From: Muricoccus nepalensis
GTDB taxonomy: Bacteria > Pseudomonadota > Alphaproteobacteria > Acetobacterales > Acetobacteraceae
Assembly: GCF_006438825.1 (NCBI RefSeq)
Contig: NZ_RCZP01000025.1
Coordinates: forward strand, 1-64,000
Direction: 5' to 3'
DNA length: 64,000 bases
Below, in pieces: positions 1 through 10,471 of the stretch. The position numbers were made by a program, and so were the translations under genes. The notes beneath the pieces were generated by a model. It worked only from the letters and a program-made list of their open reading frames with translations. It searched no databases and was not told the origin of the DNA. Position 1 is the first letter of the stretch, and every line of letters begins with the position of its first letter.

Positions 1-586
1 GGGGGCGCCGCAGCAGGTCGCCTCCGCCGCGGCGCCGGCGCCGGCGCGGCCGAACGCGGTGGCCAACCAGGCGCCCGTGCCGCCGGCGCGGGAGAGCAAC
101 GGGCGGCCCGGCACGGGGCAGACGCCGCCGGTCGCCAACCCGGCGGAGGGGAGCACCTCCGTGCAGAGCACGCTCGAGCGGCTGCGGGCGCAGCAGGCGG
201 CGGCGGCCGCGGCGCGCCCCCGCCCGGCGGCGGCCGCGGCCCCCGCGCCCGGCGGCGGCGCCCCGGCGGGGACCGCGACGCTCACCGCCGGCGAGGTGCG
301 CGGCGTCGCCGACAAGATCAGCGAGTGCTGGTCGGTCGACGCGGGCGCGCCCGGGCTCGAGAGCATCGTGGTGGAGCTTCGCGTGGAGGCGGACGCCTCG
401 GGCGTGGTTCGCGTGGTGCGCCCGGCCGGCAGCGTGCCCTCCGAGCCGCGGGCGCGCGCCGTGTTCGAGGCCGCGCGGCGGGCGCTGATGGACCCCAAGT
501 GCTCGCCCCTGCCGTTCCCGCGGGACAAGCTGGCGGCCATCAACACCGCCACCTTCCGCTTCAACCCGCGCGGGCTGACGCGTTGA
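1..586 (+). CDS. tolA: TolA, C-terminal part (5' end outside window)
   Basis: The reading frame is open from base 2 to the stop at 586, so the gene begins before the window; 194 residues are visible. TolA links the inner-membrane TolQR motor to TolB/Pal across the periplasm. The visible part has an Ala/Pro/Gln-rich linker (roughly the first 100 residues) followed by the C-terminal domain III, recognisable from the stretch with SECWSVDAG and the late FRFNPRGL tail, and with two cysteines as in many TolA C-terminal domains. tolB, pal and cpoB follow directly, which is the standard order. A GTG at 59 opens a 175-residue frame but sits inside the linker and is not the true start. Confidence 0.85.
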   Translation, partial: GAPQQVASAAAPAPARPNAVANQAPVPPARESNGRPGTGQTPPVANPAEGSTSVQSTLERLRAQQAAAAAARPRPAAAAAPAPGGGAPAGTATLTAGEVRGVADKISECWSVDAGAPGLESIVVELRVEADASGVVRVVRPAGSVPSEPRARAVFEAARRALMDPKCSPLPFPRDKLAAINTATFRFNPRGLTR

Positions 587-701
587 GCGTGGCGCGCGCG
601 ATCATATCCGAGGCCCGCGGGGTCGCGGCGGGGCGGGGCGGGTTGCGCGCCGCCGCCGCTTCGGCTTCACCCGCCCTCCGCAACACCAAGGTTCTCCATC
701 C

Positions 702-2036
702 ATGATGACGACCCACCGGCGTGGCCTCATTCTGGGCGGTGCCGCCCTGCTCTCGGCGCCGGCCGCGGCGCGCGCCCAAGGGGGTGGGCAGGGTGCCGTG
801 ATCGACATCACGCGCGCGCGGACGGACCCGATCCCGATCGCGGTGCCGGCGCTGCCGGGCGGCGGCGGGCGCGGGGCGGACATCGCGCGCGTGATCCAGG
901 CCAACCTCCGCAACTCCGGCCTCTTCCGGCCCGTGGACAACGCGGCCTTCATCCAGAGCGCCGAGGCCGCGGCGGCGACGCCGCGCTTCCAGGACTGGCG
1001 GGTGATCGGGGCCAACGCGCTGGTGACGGGCCGGGTGGAGGACCAGGGCGGGCGGCTGCGGGTCGAGTTCCGCCTCTGGGACGTGCTGCCGGAGCAGCAG
1101 ATCCAGGGCACGGCCTTCACGGCGCCGGCCGCGCAGTGGCGCCGGATCGCGCACCTCATCTCGGACGTGATCTACGAGCGGCTGCTTGGCGAGAAGGGCT
1201 ACTTCGACACGCGGATCGTCTACGTCGCCGAGAGCGGGCCGCGGGACCGGCGGACGCGCCGGCTCGCGATCATGGACCAGGACGGGGAGAACAACCGCTT
1301 CCTGACGGACGGGTCCTTCCAGGTTCTCTCGCCGCGCTTCCACCCGAACGCGCAGCAGATCGTGTTCATGTCCTACTTCCAGAACACGCCGCGGGTGTAC
1401 CTCTTCGACCTCAACAGCGGGCGCTCGGAGGTGCTCGGGCAGTTCCCGGGGATGACGCTCTCGCCGCGCTTCAGCCCGGACGGGCGGACGGTGGTGCTGT
1501 CCTACGCGCGGAACAACGACGCGAACATCGTGGCGGTGGACGTGGCCTCGCGCGCGCAGCGGCAGCTCACCGCCGGCAACGGGCTCGACGTCTCGCCCTG
1601 CTACAACCCGGACGGCACGCAGATCGTGTTCAACTCCGACCGGGGCGGGGACCAGCAGCTCTACGTCATGGACGCGGGCGGCGGCGGCGCGCGGCGCATC
1701 TCCTTCGGGCGCGGGCGCTACGCGACGCCGGTCTGGTCGCCGCGGGGCGACCTCATTGCCTTCACGCGGATCTCGGGCGGGCAGTTCGGGATCGGGGTGA
1801 TGCGGCCGGACGGCTCGGGGGAGCGCATCCTCTCCGAGGGCTGGGGGATGGAGGGGCCGACCTTCGCGCCCAACGGCCGCGTGCTCGCCTTCTACCGCGA
1901 GAGCCAGGCGCGGGGGGCGCGGGGGGAGGGGTACTCGGCCCGCCTCGCCCAGATCGACATCACCGGCTTCAACGAGCGGCAGATCCTGACCCCGACGGAC
2001 GCGACCGATCCGTCGTGGTCGCCGCTGCTCGCCTGA
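702..2036 (+). CDS. tolB: Tol-Pal system beta-propeller protein TolB
   Basis: Periplasmic TolB, 444 residues. It shuttles between Pal and TolA during outer-membrane constriction. An N-terminal export signal with an Arg-Arg pair (THRRGLI) and Ala-X-Ala end (ARAQ, about residue 26) is followed by the N-terminal TolB domain (about 30-170). The C-terminal half holds repeated beta-propeller blades of the form [24 protein letters not shown] (about 200-440). Two adjacent ATGs (702, 705) could both serve as start. It lies 115 bases after tolA and 49 bases before pal, so co-transcription is likely. Confidence 0.96.
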   Translation: MMTTHRRGLILGGAALLSAPAAARAQGGGQGAVIDITRARTDPIPIAVPALPGGGGRGADIARVIQANLRNSGLFRPVDNAAFIQSAEAAAATPRFQDWRVIGANALVTGRVEDQGGRLRVEFRLWDVLPEQQIQGTAFTAPAAQWRRIAHLISDVIYERLLGEKGYFDTRIVYVAESGPRDRRTRRLAIMDQDGENNRFLTDGSFQVLSPRFHPNAQQIVFMSYFQNTPRVYLFDLNSGRSEVLGQFPGMTLSPRFSPDGRTVVLSYARNNDANIVAVDVASRAQRQLTAGNGLDVSPCYNPDGTQIVFNSDRGGDQQLYVMDAGGGGARRISFGRGRYATPVWSPRGDLIAFTRISGGQFGIGVMRPDGSGERILSEGWGMEGPTFAPNGRVLAFYRESQARGARGEGYSARLAQIDITGFNERQILTPTDATDPSWSPLLA

Positions 2037-2085
2037 TTTCTGCCAGAACAACCGCTCAGAACACACCGATCGAAGGGGTATTGAG

Positions 2086-2586
2086 ATGAACGCGAAGATC
2101 CTTGGGGCGCTCGGCGCGCTCGCGCTGCTGGCGGCCTGCTCGTCCGACGAGGCGACGAACGCGGCGGCGTCCGGGGCCGGCGGCGCCGGGGCCGGCGGGC
2201 TGGGCGGCGCCGGCATGGGCACGGCGCGGCCGGGCAGCCAGGAGGACCTGGTGGCCAGCGTCGGCGACCGCGTCTTCTTCGACACGGACAGCACGCAGGT
2301 GCGCGCCGACGGGCGCACGACGCTCGAGCGGCAGGCGGCCTGGCTGGCGCGCTACCCGCAGGTGGCCGTCTACATGGAGGGGCATGCCGACGAGCGCGGC
2401 ACCCGCGAGTACAACCTCGCCCTCGGCCAGCGCCGGGCGAACGCGGCGCGCGACCTGCTGGTGGCGAGCGGCGTGTCCGGGCAGCGCATCCAGACCGTGT
2501 CCTACGGCAAGGACCGGCCGGCGGCGCTCGGCTCGGACGAGGCGTCCTGGGCGCAGAACCGGCGCGCGGTGACGACCGTCCGCTAG
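2086..2586 (+). CDS. pal: Peptidoglycan-associated lipoprotein Pal
   Basis: Outer-membrane lipoprotein, 166 residues, that anchors the outer membrane to peptidoglycan. A signal peptide ends in the lipobox LAAC with Cys18 as the lipidated residue. A Gly/Ala-rich spacer (about 25-50) leads into an OmpA-like domain (about 58-166) with the FFDTDS opening strand and the peptidoglycan-binding stretch GHADERGTREYNLALGQRRA. An upstream GAAGGGG sequence gives a ribosome site. It sits between tolB and cpoB in the conserved tol operon. Confidence 0.97.
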   Translation: MNAKILGALGALALLAACSSDEATNAAASGAGGAGAGGLGGAGMGTARPGSQEDLVASVGDRVFFDTDSTQVRADGRTTLERQAAWLARYPQVAVYMEGHADERGTREYNLALGQRRANAARDLLVASGVSGQRIQTVSYGKDRPAALGSDEASWAQNRRAVTTVR

Positions 2587-2676
2587 GGCGGCCCGACGGG
2601 GCGTGCGGGGCGGAGCGGCCGCCGGGCGTTGCGGCGCCGGCGCTTGCGCGGCCGGCCCCGGCGGGGCAGGGGGTGG

Positions 2677-2735
2677 GACGCCGGGCCGGCGTCCGCCCGC
2701 CCGGCCGATGAGGAAGGGCCCGGCGAGGCCGGGCC
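2677..2735 (+). other. Two strong hairpins between pal and cpoB
   Basis: The 164-base gap between pal and cpoB contains two perfect stems: 2677-2683 with 2687-2693 (7 bp, GACGCCG) and 2717-2724 with 2728-2735 (8 bp, GGCCCGGC). Neither is followed by a T-run, so they are not textbook terminators; they may stabilise the pal end of the message or set the pal:cpoB ratio. The function is inferred. Confidence 0.4.
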
Positions 2736-2750
2736 GCGGAGGGCACGAGG

Positions 2751-3665
2751 ATGCAGCACGGCTTGCTTTGCTGGCGGGGAGGGCGCGTCGCGCTCCTGCT
2801 GGCCGGGGTGGCGCTGGGCGGGATGACGCCCGGCGCGGCCCGGGCGCAGGCGGAGAGCCGCGAGGGCATCTACCTCCAGAACCAGATCCTCCAGCTCCGC
2901 CAGGAGATGGAGCTGATGCGGCGCGCGGCGCCGGTCGCGCCGCCCGTGGCCGCGCCCTCCCGCGGGGGGGCGCCGGTGGCCGGGGGGGAGCTGATCGGGC
3001 CGTTGCTCGACCGCGTGAGCGCCCTCGAGGACGAGGTGCGGCGGCAGCGGGGCCTGGCCGAGCAGGCGGAGTTCCGCAACCGCACCCTCCAGCAGCAGCT
3101 CGAGAAGCTGCAGGGCGACGTGGAGTACCGGTTCAACCAGATCGAGGGCCGGGGCGGGGCCGCGCCGGCGGGGCGAGCCGGGGGCGGACAGCCGGGCGCG
3201 CTGACCCCGTCGACAACGGCCGCGCCCGCGACCCCCGCGGTGCCGGCGGCGCCCGCGGGGCAGCCCTCGGCGCCGGGGCCGCGCACGCCGGAGGTGGCGC
3301 TGCGCGAGGGGCAGGCGGCGCTCGGCCGGCGTGACTTCGCGGCCTCCGAGGCGGCGGCGCGGGAGGTGTTGGCGGCGCGCGCGCCGACGCGGGCGCAGGA
3401 CGCGGGGATCCTCCTCGGCGATTCGCTGATGGGCAAGCGCGACTTCCAGAACGCCGCCCTGGCCTATGACGATGCCTACCGCCGCTCCCGCGCCTCGGGC
3501 CGGGCGCCGGAGGCGATGCTGGGGCTGGCCAACGCCTTCAACGGCTTCGGCGCCAAGCGCGAGTCCTGCCAGACGCTGGACGACCTGCGGACGCAGTTCC
3601 CGCGCCTGCCGGCGAGCCTGGCGGACCGGGTGGGCCAGGCCCGGCAGCGCGCCGGCTGCCGCTGA
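2751..3665 (+). CDS. cpoB: Cell division coordinator CpoB (YbgF)
   Basis: Periplasmic protein of 304 residues that couples Tol function to septal peptidoglycan synthesis. Domains: signal peptide (1 to about 33, ending ARAQA); a coiled-coil trimerisation region rich in Gln, Glu and Leu (about 38-130); an Ala/Pro/Thr linker (about 140-180); and a C-terminal TPR domain (about 185-304) with the YbgF pattern of GILLGDSLMGKRDFQNAALAY and a final disulphide-type Cys pair. Position after pal is the conserved location. Its stop codon overlaps the possible upstream extension of tilS. Confidence 0.93.
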   Translation: MQHGLLCWRGGRVALLLAGVALGGMTPGAARAQAESREGIYLQNQILQLRQEMELMRRAAPVAPPVAAPSRGGAPVAGGELIGPLLDRVSALEDEVRRQRGLAEQAEFRNRTLQQQLEKLQGDVEYRFNQIEGRGGAAPAGRAGGGQPGALTPSTTAAPATPAVPAAPAGQPSAPGPRTPEVALREGQAALGRRDFAASEAAAREVLAARAPTRAQDAGILLGDSLMGKRDFQNAALAYDDAYRRSRASGRAPEAMLGLANAFNGFGAKRESCQTLDDLRTQFPRLPASLADRVGQARQRAGCR

Positions 3666-3700
3666 GCGGGGACTCGCTGGGGGCCGCCTTCGCGGCGGCC

Positions 3701-4855
3701 ATGACGGGGCTCGGGCCCTTCGGCGCGGCGCCTTCGCTCGGGCTCGGCGTCTCGGGCGGGCCGCACAGCCTGGCGCTGGCGCTGCTGGCGCGGGACTGGG
3801 CGGCGGCGCGGGGCGGGCGGGTGCTCGGGCTGGTGGCCGACCACGGGCTGCGGGCGGGCAGCGGGGCGGAGGCCGCGGGGGTCGCGGCCCGGCTGGAGGG
3901 GCTCGGCATTCCGGCGCGGCGCCTGTCGCTGGGCCTTTCGCCGGGTCCCGGGCTGCACGAGCGGGCGCGGGCGGCGCGCTTCGCGGCGCTGGCCGGGGCC
4001 TGCGAGGCGGCGGGGATGCCCTGGCTGCTCCTCGGCCACCACCGGGCGGACCAGGCGGAGACGGTGGCCTTCCGGGCGCTGCGGGGATCGGGCGCGGCGG
4101 GGCTGGCCGGGATGGCGGCGGCGCGGCCGGCGGGCGGGGTGCTGGTGCTGCGGCCGCTGCTCGGCGCCGGGCCCGGGGCGATCGAGGATTTCCTCGCGCG
4201 CGAGGGGCTGGTGCCGCTGCGCGACCCCTCCAACGATGATCCCCGCTTCGCCCGGGCGCGGCTGCGCGCGGCGCTCGGCGACCCGGAGGGGCCGGGGGTG
4301 GCGGCGCTGGCCGCGGCGGCGGGGGCCTTCGCCGCGCGGCGGGCGGCGCGGGGCGCGGCGGTGGCCGAGCGGCTGGCCGGGGCCGCCCGATTCGAGGAGG
4401 GGGGCTGGGCGCGGCTGGACCGGGAGGCGCTGGGCCGGGACGCCGTAGCGGAGGCCGCGCTCTCGGCCCTGCTGCGGGCCGTGGGCGGGGGTATCCATCC
4501 GCCGGCGCGGGCGGCGGTGGCGGGGCTGATCGCGCGGGGCGGGGGCAGCCTGGGGGGCGCCCTGCTGCGGGGTGGGGTGCTCTGCCGGGAGCCGGCGCGC
4601 TGCGCGCCCCCCGTGCCGGCGGTGCCGGGCGCGCTCTGGGACGGGCGCTGGCGGGTGGCGGAGGCGCCGGCGGGCGCGGTCATCGGCGCCCTAGGGCCGG
4701 GAACGGCGCGGGGCGGGCTGCCGGCGGCGGTGGCGCCCGGGCTGCCCGCGATCCGGGACGCCGGGGGGCGCCTGGTGGCCACGCTGGGGCTTCCCGGAGG
4801 GGGGCGGGAGGGGGTCCGAGTCGAATTCCGGCCCATTGGGGGGTCTGTGGCGTGA
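3701..4855 (+). CDS. tilS: tRNA(Ile)-lysidine synthase TilS
   Basis: Cytosolic PP-loop ATPase that converts C34 of the tRNA-Ile CAU anticodon to lysidine so that it reads AUA. The 384 residues carry the family blocks: N-terminal P-loop SGGPHS at about 18-23, the [13 protein letters not shown] block, and [19 protein letters not shown] near residue 110. The usual P-loop is SGGxDS; here the Asp is His, which is unusual for the superfamily, although the rest is intact. The frame is open upstream to the cpoB stop ([14 protein letters not shown]...), so an alternative non-ATG start near 3662-3677 is possible. The 3' end overlaps the longest possible ftsH frame but not the chosen ftsH start. Confidence 0.9.
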   Translation: MTGLGPFGAAPSLGLGVSGGPHSLALALLARDWAAARGGRVLGLVADHGLRAGSGAEAAGVAARLEGLGIPARRLSLGLSPGPGLHERARAARFAALAGACEAAGMPWLLLGHHRADQAETVAFRALRGSGAAGLAGMAAARPAGGVLVLRPLLGAGPGAIEDFLAREGLVPLRDPSNDDPRFARARLRAALGDPEGPGVAALAAAAGAFAARRAARGAAVAERLAGAARFEEGGWARLDREALGRDAVAEAALSALLRAVGGGIHPPARAAVAGLIARGGGSLGGALLRGGVLCREPARCAPPVPAVPGALWDGRWRVAEAPAGAVIGALGPGTARGGLPAAVAPGLPAIRDAGGRLVATLGLPGGGREGVRVEFRPIGGSVA

Positions 4856-4946
4856 AACCCGGTTCATCTGGTGGTTCCCTGTTGACCAATGCATCCCTAT
4901 CTTCCTGGGCGTGCCGGTTTCGCCGGCCAAGGATCGGGACCTCCAA

Positions 4947-6872
4947 GTGAACAATTTCGGTCGCAACCTCGCGCTCTGGGTGATCGTGGCCCTGTTGCTC
5001 GTGGCGCTGTTCAACCTTTTCCAGCCCTCGGGCACTGCCTCCACGCGCGGGATGCAGGTGGCCTATTCCGACTTCCTGAACGAGGTGCAGCAAGGGCACG
5101 TGCGGGACGCCACCATCCAGGGGCGGATCGTGTCGGGCCAGCTCCAGGACGGGCGGACCTTCAGCACCTACACCCCCGAGGACCCGCAACTGGTCCAGCG
5201 GCTGACGGAGAAGGGCGTGCGCGTGGTCGCGCGGCCCGAGGAGAGCGACGTCAACCCGCTCTTCCAGATCCTCATCTCCTGGTTCCCGATGCTTCTCCTC
5301 ATCGGCGTCTGGGTCTTCTTCATGCGCCAGATGCAGGGCGGCGGGGGAAGGGCCATGGGCTTCGGGAAGTCCAAGGCCAAGCTGCTGACCGAGAAGTCCG
5401 GCCGCGTGACCTTCGAGGACGTGGCGGGCATCGAGGAGGCCAAGGGCGAGCTCGAGGAGATCGTCGAGTTCCTCCGCGACCCCCAGAAGTACCAGCGCCT
5501 GGGCGGCAAGATCCCCAAGGGCGTGCTGCTCGTCGGCCCCCCGGGCACCGGCAAGACGCTGCTGGCGCGGTCGGTGGCGGGCGAGGCCAACGTGCCCTTC
5601 TTCACCATCTCGGGCTCCGACTTCGTGGAGATGTTCGTCGGCGTGGGCGCGAGCCGCGTGCGCGACATGTTCGAGCAGGGCAAGAAGAACGCCCCCTGCA
5701 TCATCTTCATCGACGAGATCGACGCGGTCGGCCGGCACCGCGGGGCGGGGCTGGGCGGCGGCAACGACGAGCGCGAGCAGACGCTGAACCAGATGCTTGT
5801 GGAGATGGACGGCTTCGAGAGCAACGAGGGGGTCATCCTCATCGCGGCGACGAACCGGCCGGACGTGCTCGACCCCGCGCTGCTGCGCCCTGGCCGCTTC
5901 GACCGCCAGGTCGTGGTGCCGAACCCCGACGTGAACGGGCGGGAGAAGATCCTGCGGGTCCACATGCGCAAGGTGCCGCTGGCCTCCGACGTGGAGCCGA
6001 AGGTGATCGCGCGCGGCACGCCGGGCTTCTCTGGCGCGGACCTCGCCAACCTCGTGAACGAGGCGGCGCTGCTCGCGGCCCGCACCGGGCGCCGGACGGT
6101 GGGCATGCACGAGTTCGAGATGGCCAAGGACAAGGTGCTGATGGGCGCCGAGCGGCGGTCGCTGGTCATGTCCGAGGCCGAGAAGCGCATGACGGCCTAT
6201 CACGAGGCCGGCCACGCGCTGATGGCGATGAGCGAGGAGGAGTGCGACCCCGTCCACAAGGCCACCATCATCCCGCGCGGCCGTGCGCTGGGCCTGGTGA
6301 TGAGCCTGCCGGAGGGCGACCGCTACTCGAAGCACAAGTCGAAGATGAAGGCCGAGCTGGCCATGGCCATGGGCGGCCGGGTCGCCGAGGAGGTCATCTT
6401 CGGGCCGGACAAGGTGTCCAACGGCGCCTCGGGCGACATCAAGATGGCGACCGACTTGGCTCGCCGGATGGTCACGGAGTGGGGCATGTCCGACAAGATC
6501 GGCATGGTCGCCTACGGCTCGAACGACCAGGAGGTGTTCCTGGGCCATTCGGTGACGCAGTCGAAGAACCTCTCTGAGGCGACGGCGCAGGCGATCGACA
6601 GCGAGATCCGCTCGATCATCGACACGGCCTACCAGCGGGCGAAGAAGACGCTGACGGACCGGATCGAGGAGCTGCACCTGCTGGCCAAGGGGCTGCTGGA
6701 GTACGAGACGCTCTCGGGCGACGAGATCCGGCAGGTGCTCCGCGGCGACCCGATCGTGCGGGACCGCCCGGACGAGCCGGTGAACCAGGGGCGCGGCAGC
6801 GTGCCGACCTCCGGCCGCCCGACGCCGCGGCCCGATGCCGGTGGCATGCAGCCGGCGCCCTCGGGGGCCTGA
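4947..6872 (+). CDS. ftsH: ATP-dependent zinc metalloprotease FtsH
   Basis: Membrane-anchored AAA+ protease that degrades sigma-32, LpxC-type regulators and damaged membrane proteins. GTG at 4947 is chosen because translation from it ([10 protein letters not shown]...) matches the usual FtsH N-terminus and gives the usual length of 641 residues; the frame stays open upstream to 4836. Visible parts: TM1 about 6-24, periplasmic segment, TM2 about 105-122, Walker A GPPGTGKT at 197-204, Walker B IIFIDEID, second region of homology with [10 protein letters not shown], and the zinc site HEAGH at 419-423. The C-terminus is disordered and Pro/Gly-rich. tilS-ftsH-folP-glmM is a common alphaproteobacterial order. 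Confidence 0.97.
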   Translation: MNNFGRNLALWVIVALLLVALFNLFQPSGTASTRGMQVAYSDFLNEVQQGHVRDATIQGRIVSGQLQDGRTFSTYTPEDPQLVQRLTEKGVRVVARPEESDVNPLFQILISWFPMLLLIGVWVFFMRQMQGGGGRAMGFGKSKAKLLTEKSGRVTFEDVAGIEEAKGELEEIVEFLRDPQKYQRLGGKIPKGVLLVGPPGTGKTLLARSVAGEANVPFFTISGSDFVEMFVGVGASRVRDMFEQGKKNAPCIIFIDEIDAVGRHRGAGLGGGNDEREQTLNQMLVEMDGFESNEGVILIAATNRPDVLDPALLRPGRFDRQVVVPNPDVNGREKILRVHMRKVPLASDVEPKVIARGTPGFSGADLANLVNEAALLAARTGRRTVGMHEFEMAKDKVLMGAERRSLVMSEAEKRMTAYHEAGHALMAMSEEECDPVHKATIIPRGRALGLVMSLPEGDRYSKHKSKMKAELAMAMGGRVAEEVIFGPDKVSNGASGDIKMATDLARRMVTEWGMSDKIGMVAYGSNDQEVFLGHSVTQSKNLSEATAQAIDSEIRSIIDTAYQRAKKTLTDRIEELHLLAKGLLEYETLSGDEIRQVLRGDPIVRDRPDEPVNQGRGSVPTSGRPTPRPDAGGMQPAPSGA

Positions 6873-6947
6873 CCCCGGGGACGGGACGACCGCCCTCTTT
6901 CTCGGAGGGGCCCCTGGCGCGGGGTGCGGCGAGGCGCTTGAATGGAG

Positions 6948-6972
6948 CGGGGGCCCTCAGTGGCCCCCGTTT
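6948..6972 (+). terminator. Putative ftsH terminator
   Basis: An 8-bp perfect stem, 6948-6955 paired with 6962-6969 (CGGGGGCC/GGCCCCCG) with a 6-base loop, is followed by TTT. The T-run is short, so termination may be partial. It argues against the ATG at 6942 as the folP start, since that codon would lie just upstream of the stem. Confidence 0.45.
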
Positions 6973-6974
6973 CC

Positions 6975-8093
6975 GTGCGTGACCCCCTGATTCGCAAGCG
7001 GTGGCGGCCGGCGGGGCCGGGGCGGGGGATGGAGGACTGGATGGCGCGCTGGGTCGAACCGATGGGGCTCCTGCACGGGCGGGGCGCCCAGGCCGCCATT
7101 GACGCCGGCACGGCCCTGCCGCTGGAGGGGGCGGGCGCGGCCTTCACCCTCGTGCGGCTGGTGGAGGACGGCAGGCCCGCCGCGCCGATCCTGGCCGTGG
7201 AGACGCCGCCCGCCTGGCAGGAGGCGGTGCTGGCCCTGACGCGGCCGGTCGCGTCCTTCGCGGGGCTGCCGGACGCGGCGAGCCTCGGGCGGCCGCTGGT
7301 GATGGGCGTGCTGAACGTGACGCCCGACAGCTTCTCCGACGGCGGGCGGCACTTCGATCCCCGGGCCGCTCTGATGGCGGCGGACGCCATGCTGCAGGCG
7401 GGGGCGGACATGATCGACGTGGGCGGCGAGAGCACGCGGCCCGGCGCGCCGCCGGTGGACGCCGAGGCGGAGATGGCGCGGGTGCTGCCGGTGATCCGCG
7501 CCATCGCGCGCGACGCCCCGGTGAGCGTGGACACGCGCCACGCGGCGACCATGCGGGCCGCGCTGGAGGCGGGGGCGGAGGTGGTGAACGATGTGACCGC
7601 GCTCCGCCACGATCCCGAGGCGATGGCGGTGGTGGCGGAGGCCGGATGCTCGGTGGTGCTGATGCACATGCCCGGCACCGAGCCCGCGACCATGCAGGAT
7701 CGCGCGCATTACGGGGATGTGGTGCTGGAGGTCGCGGACTTCCTCGCGGCGCGGGTCGCGGCCTGCGAGGCGGCGGGCATCCCGCGGGCCCGGATCGCGA
7801 TCGACCCCGGGATCGGCTTCGGCAAGACGATGGATCACAACCTCGACCTGCTGGACCGGCTGCCGGTGCTGCTGGGGCTCGGCTGCCCGGTGCTGGTGGG
7901 GGCCTCGCGCAAGCGCTTCATCGGCACGCTCTCGGGCGTGAAGACGCCGGGGGACCGGATGGCGGGGAGCCTCGGCGTCGCGGTGGCCGCGGCGTCGCGC
8001 GGGGCGGCGATGCTGCGGGTGCATGACGTCGCGGAGACGGTGGCGGCGCTTCGTCTCTGGCGCGCGGGCGTCGCGGGCGCGCCCCCGCCCTGA
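6975..8093 (+). CDS. folP: Dihydropteroate synthase FolP
   Basis: Condenses p-aminobenzoate with dihydropterin pyrophosphate in folate synthesis. The catalytic TIM barrel starts near residue 114 with [11 protein letters not shown], followed by [14 protein letters not shown], the VSVDTRH block, [14 protein letters not shown] and [11 protein letters not shown], all family signatures. About 110 residues precede the barrel, longer than in E. coli. Start choice is uncertain: ATG 6942 lies at a hairpin, GTG 6975 follows it, and ATG 7029 (MEDWMARW) is also possible. glmM follows after 161 bases. Confidence 0.93.
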   Translation: MRDPLIRKRWRPAGPGRGMEDWMARWVEPMGLLHGRGAQAAIDAGTALPLEGAGAAFTLVRLVEDGRPAAPILAVETPPAWQEAVLALTRPVASFAGLPDAASLGRPLVMGVLNVTPDSFSDGGRHFDPRAALMAADAMLQAGADMIDVGGESTRPGAPPVDAEAEMARVLPVIRAIARDAPVSVDTRHAATMRAALEAGAEVVNDVTALRHDPEAMAVVAEAGCSVVLMHMPGTEPATMQDRAHYGDVVLEVADFLAARVAACEAAGIPRARIAIDPGIGFGKTMDHNLDLLDRLPVLLGLGCPVLVGASRKRFIGTLSGVKTPGDRMAGSLGVAVAAASRGAAMLRVHDVAETVAALRLWRAGVAGAPPP

Positions 8094-8254
8094 GCGGGCT
8101 GTCCGCATTTCGGGCGCAATCCGGGAGCAACGGGCGCGGCGCCGACGGGTGCCGGGCGAGGGCCGGGCGCGCGGCGCGGGGGCATGGAGGGGACCTCACC
8201 GTTCGTTGCAGAGCCGGCGCGCGGGGCATCGGTTACAGAGGGGAGGCGGGCAAG

Positions 8255-9646
8255 ATGAGGGACGAGATGGGCAACGGGCAGAGGCGCCTCTTCGGCACGG
8301 ACGGCATTCGCGGGGTCGCCAACCGCGCGCCGATGGACGCGGCCACCGCGCTGCGGCTCGGCCAGGCGGCGGGGCGGTTCTTCAACCGCGGGCAGCACCG
8401 CCACCGGGTAGTGATCGGCAAGGACACGCGGCTGTCGGGCTACATGCTCGAGCCGGCGCTGACGGCGGGCTTCGTGGGCGCGGGTATGGACGTGGTGCTG
8501 GTGGGACCGCTGCCGACGCCCGCCATCGCGCTGCTGACACGGAGCCTGCGGGCCGACCTCGGCGTGATGATCAGCGCGTCCCACAACTCCTACGAGGACA
8601 ACGGGATCAAGCTCTTCGGGCCGGACGGGCTGAAGCTGTCCGACGAGCAGGAGATCGCGATCGAGGCGCTGATGGAGGGCGACCTGACCTCGGCGCTCGC
8701 GACGCCGGGCAAGCTCGGCCGGGCGTCCCGCCTGGAGGGGGCGCCCGGGCGCTACATCGAGGCGGTGAAGGCGAGCTTCCCGCGCGGGCGGAGCCTGGAG
8801 GGGCTCCGGATCGTGGTGGACTGCGCGCACGGCGCCGCCTACCGCGTGGCGCCGACGGTGCTGTGGGAGCTGGGGGCGGAGGTGGTGCCGGTCGGCGTCG
8901 CGCCCGACGGCTTCAACATCAACGACGGCTGCGGCAGCACAGCGCCGGCCCAGCTCGCGGCGCTGGTTCGCGAGCGGCGGGCGGACCTCGGTATCGCGCT
9001 CGACGGCGACGCGGACCGGGTGGTGCTGGTGGACGAGGCGGGGAAGGTGGTCGACGGCGACCAGATCCTCGCGACCGTCGCAGCCTCCTGGGCGGCCTCG
9101 GGCCGGCTGAAGGGCAAGGAGGTGGTGGCGACGGTGATGTCGAACCTCGGCCTTGAACGCTTTCTTGAGAAGAAGGGCCTTAGCCTGCACCGGACGAAGG
9201 TGGGGGACCGCTACGTGGGCGAGGCCATGCGCGAGAGGGGCTGCAACCTGGGCGGGGAGCAGTCGGGGCACCTGATCCTGTCCGACCACGGGACGACGGG
9301 GGACGGGCTGGTGGCCGCGCTGCAGGTGCTGGGCGTGCTGGTGGAGCGGCGGCGGCCGGCGAGCGAGGTGCTGCGCTGCTTCGAGCCGCTGCCGCAGAAG
9401 CTGGTGAACGTGCGCCACGCCGGGGGATCGCCGCTCGACGACGAGCGGGTGATCGACGGGGTCGCGGCGGCGGAGGCCGAGCTCGGGTCGCGCGGGCGCG
9501 TGCTCATCCGGGCGAGCGGGACCGAGCCGCTGATCCGCGTGATGGTGGAGGCGGAGGAGCAGGCGCTGGTCGATTCGCTGACGGCGCGGCTCGCCGACGT
9601 CATCCGCCAGGCCGCGGCCTCCCCCACGCGGGTCGCCGCCGAATGA
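8255..9646 (+). CDS. glmM: Phosphoglucosamine mutase GlmM
   Basis: Interconverts glucosamine-6-phosphate and glucosamine-1-phosphate for UDP-GlcNAc, peptidoglycan and lipopolysaccharide. 463 residues with FGTDGIRG near the N-terminus, active-site phosphoserine in [13 protein letters not shown] (about Ser109), the metal loop DGDADR and the phosphate-binding [12 protein letters not shown] at the end. ATG 8255 follows a GAGGGGAGG ribosome site; ATG 8267 is an in-frame alternative. Its stop overlaps the thiD start as ATGA, so the two are translationally coupled. Confidence 0.97.
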   Translation: MRDEMGNGQRRLFGTDGIRGVANRAPMDAATALRLGQAAGRFFNRGQHRHRVVIGKDTRLSGYMLEPALTAGFVGAGMDVVLVGPLPTPAIALLTRSLRADLGVMISASHNSYEDNGIKLFGPDGLKLSDEQEIAIEALMEGDLTSALATPGKLGRASRLEGAPGRYIEAVKASFPRGRSLEGLRIVVDCAHGAAYRVAPTVLWELGAEVVPVGVAPDGFNINDGCGSTAPAQLAALVRERRADLGIALDGDADRVVLVDEAGKVVDGDQILATVAASWAASGRLKGKEVVATVMSNLGLERFLEKKGLSLHRTKVGDRYVGEAMRERGCNLGGEQSGHLILSDHGTTGDGLVAALQVLGVLVERRRPASEVLRCFEPLPQKLVNVRHAGGSPLDDERVIDGVAAAEAELGSRGRVLIRASGTEPLIRVMVEAEEQALVDSLTARLADVIRQAAASPTRVAAE

Positions 9647-10449
9647 GGGGACGCGTGCTGATCGTCGCCGGGTCCGATTCCGGCGGCGGCGCGGGCATCC
9701 AGGCGGACATCAAGGCGGTGACGGCGCTCGGCGCCTACGCGGCCACGGCCGTGACGGCGCTGACGGCGCAGGACACGGAGGGGGTGCGGGCGGTGCATCC
9801 CGTGCCGCTCGACTTCCTGCGGCTCCAGATCCGCATGTCGCTCGAGGATATCGGGGCGGATTGCGTGAAGACCGGGATGCTGGCGGACGCCGTGACGATC
9901 GACGCCGTCTGCGACGCGCTGGCGGGCTCGGGCCTGCCGCTGGTGGCGGACCCGGTGATGGTGGCCAAGGGCGGCGCCCGGCTACTGGACACGGGGGCGG
10001 TGGAGACGCTGAAGCGGCGGCTCATGCCGCTGGCGACGGTCCTCACGCCCAACCTGCCGGAGGCCGAGGCGCTGTCGGGCATGGCGATCCCGGACCTGGA
10101 GACGATGCAGCACGCGGCGGAGGTGCTGATGACGCTCGGCGTGCCGGCGGTGCTGCTGAAGGGCGGGCACCTCGAGGGGCCGGTGGTGCACGACGTGCTG
10201 GCGACCGAGGAGGGGGTGGAGGTCTTCGAGAGCCCCCGGATCGACACGCGGCACACGCACGGGACGGGCTGCACGCTGGCCTCCGCCATCGCGGCGGGGC
10301 TGGCGCAGGGGATGGGGCTGCGGGAGGCCGTGATCCGGGCGCGGGCCTATGTGGCGGCCGCGATCCGCTCGGCGCCGGGCTTCGGGCGCGGGCACGGGCC
10401 GCTCGACCACGGGGTGACGATGGACCCGGGGCGGGTCGCCGCGCTCTGA
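9643..10449 (+). CDS. thiD: Bifunctional HMP/HMP-phosphate kinase ThiD
   Basis: Ribokinase-family enzyme that phosphorylates hydroxymethylpyrimidine twice in thiamine synthesis. 268 residues with the N-terminal [16 protein letters not shown] substrate loop, [19 protein letters not shown] and the catalytic anion-hole motif [15 protein letters not shown]. It overlaps glmM by 4 bases. No other thiamine gene is in the window and no TPP riboswitch lies upstream, so it is probably expressed with glmM. Confidence 0.95.
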   Translation: MRGRVLIVAGSDSGGGAGIQADIKAVTALGAYAATAVTALTAQDTEGVRAVHPVPLDFLRLQIRMSLEDIGADCVKTGMLADAVTIDAVCDALAGSGLPLVADPVMVAKGGARLLDTGAVETLKRRLMPLATVLTPNLPEAEALSGMAIPDLETMQHAAEVLMTLGVPAVLLKGGHLEGPVVHDVLATEEGVEVFESPRIDTRHTHGTGCTLASAIAAGLAQGMGLREAVIRARAYVAAAIRSAPGFGRGHGPLDHGVTMDPGRVAAL

Positions 10450-10471
10450 CCCCGTCCCGGGGGCGGGTCGC

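Noticed and set aside
4882-4910. TTGACC ... CCCTAT as a sigma-70 or sigma-32 promoter before ftsH
   Set aside because: The spacing to any -10-like hexamer is wrong (7-10 bases) for both sigma factors.
4836-4946. Extended ftsH N-terminus from ATG 4836
   Set aside because: Adds 37 residues unlike FtsH and overlaps tilS; GTG 4947 gives the normal start and length.
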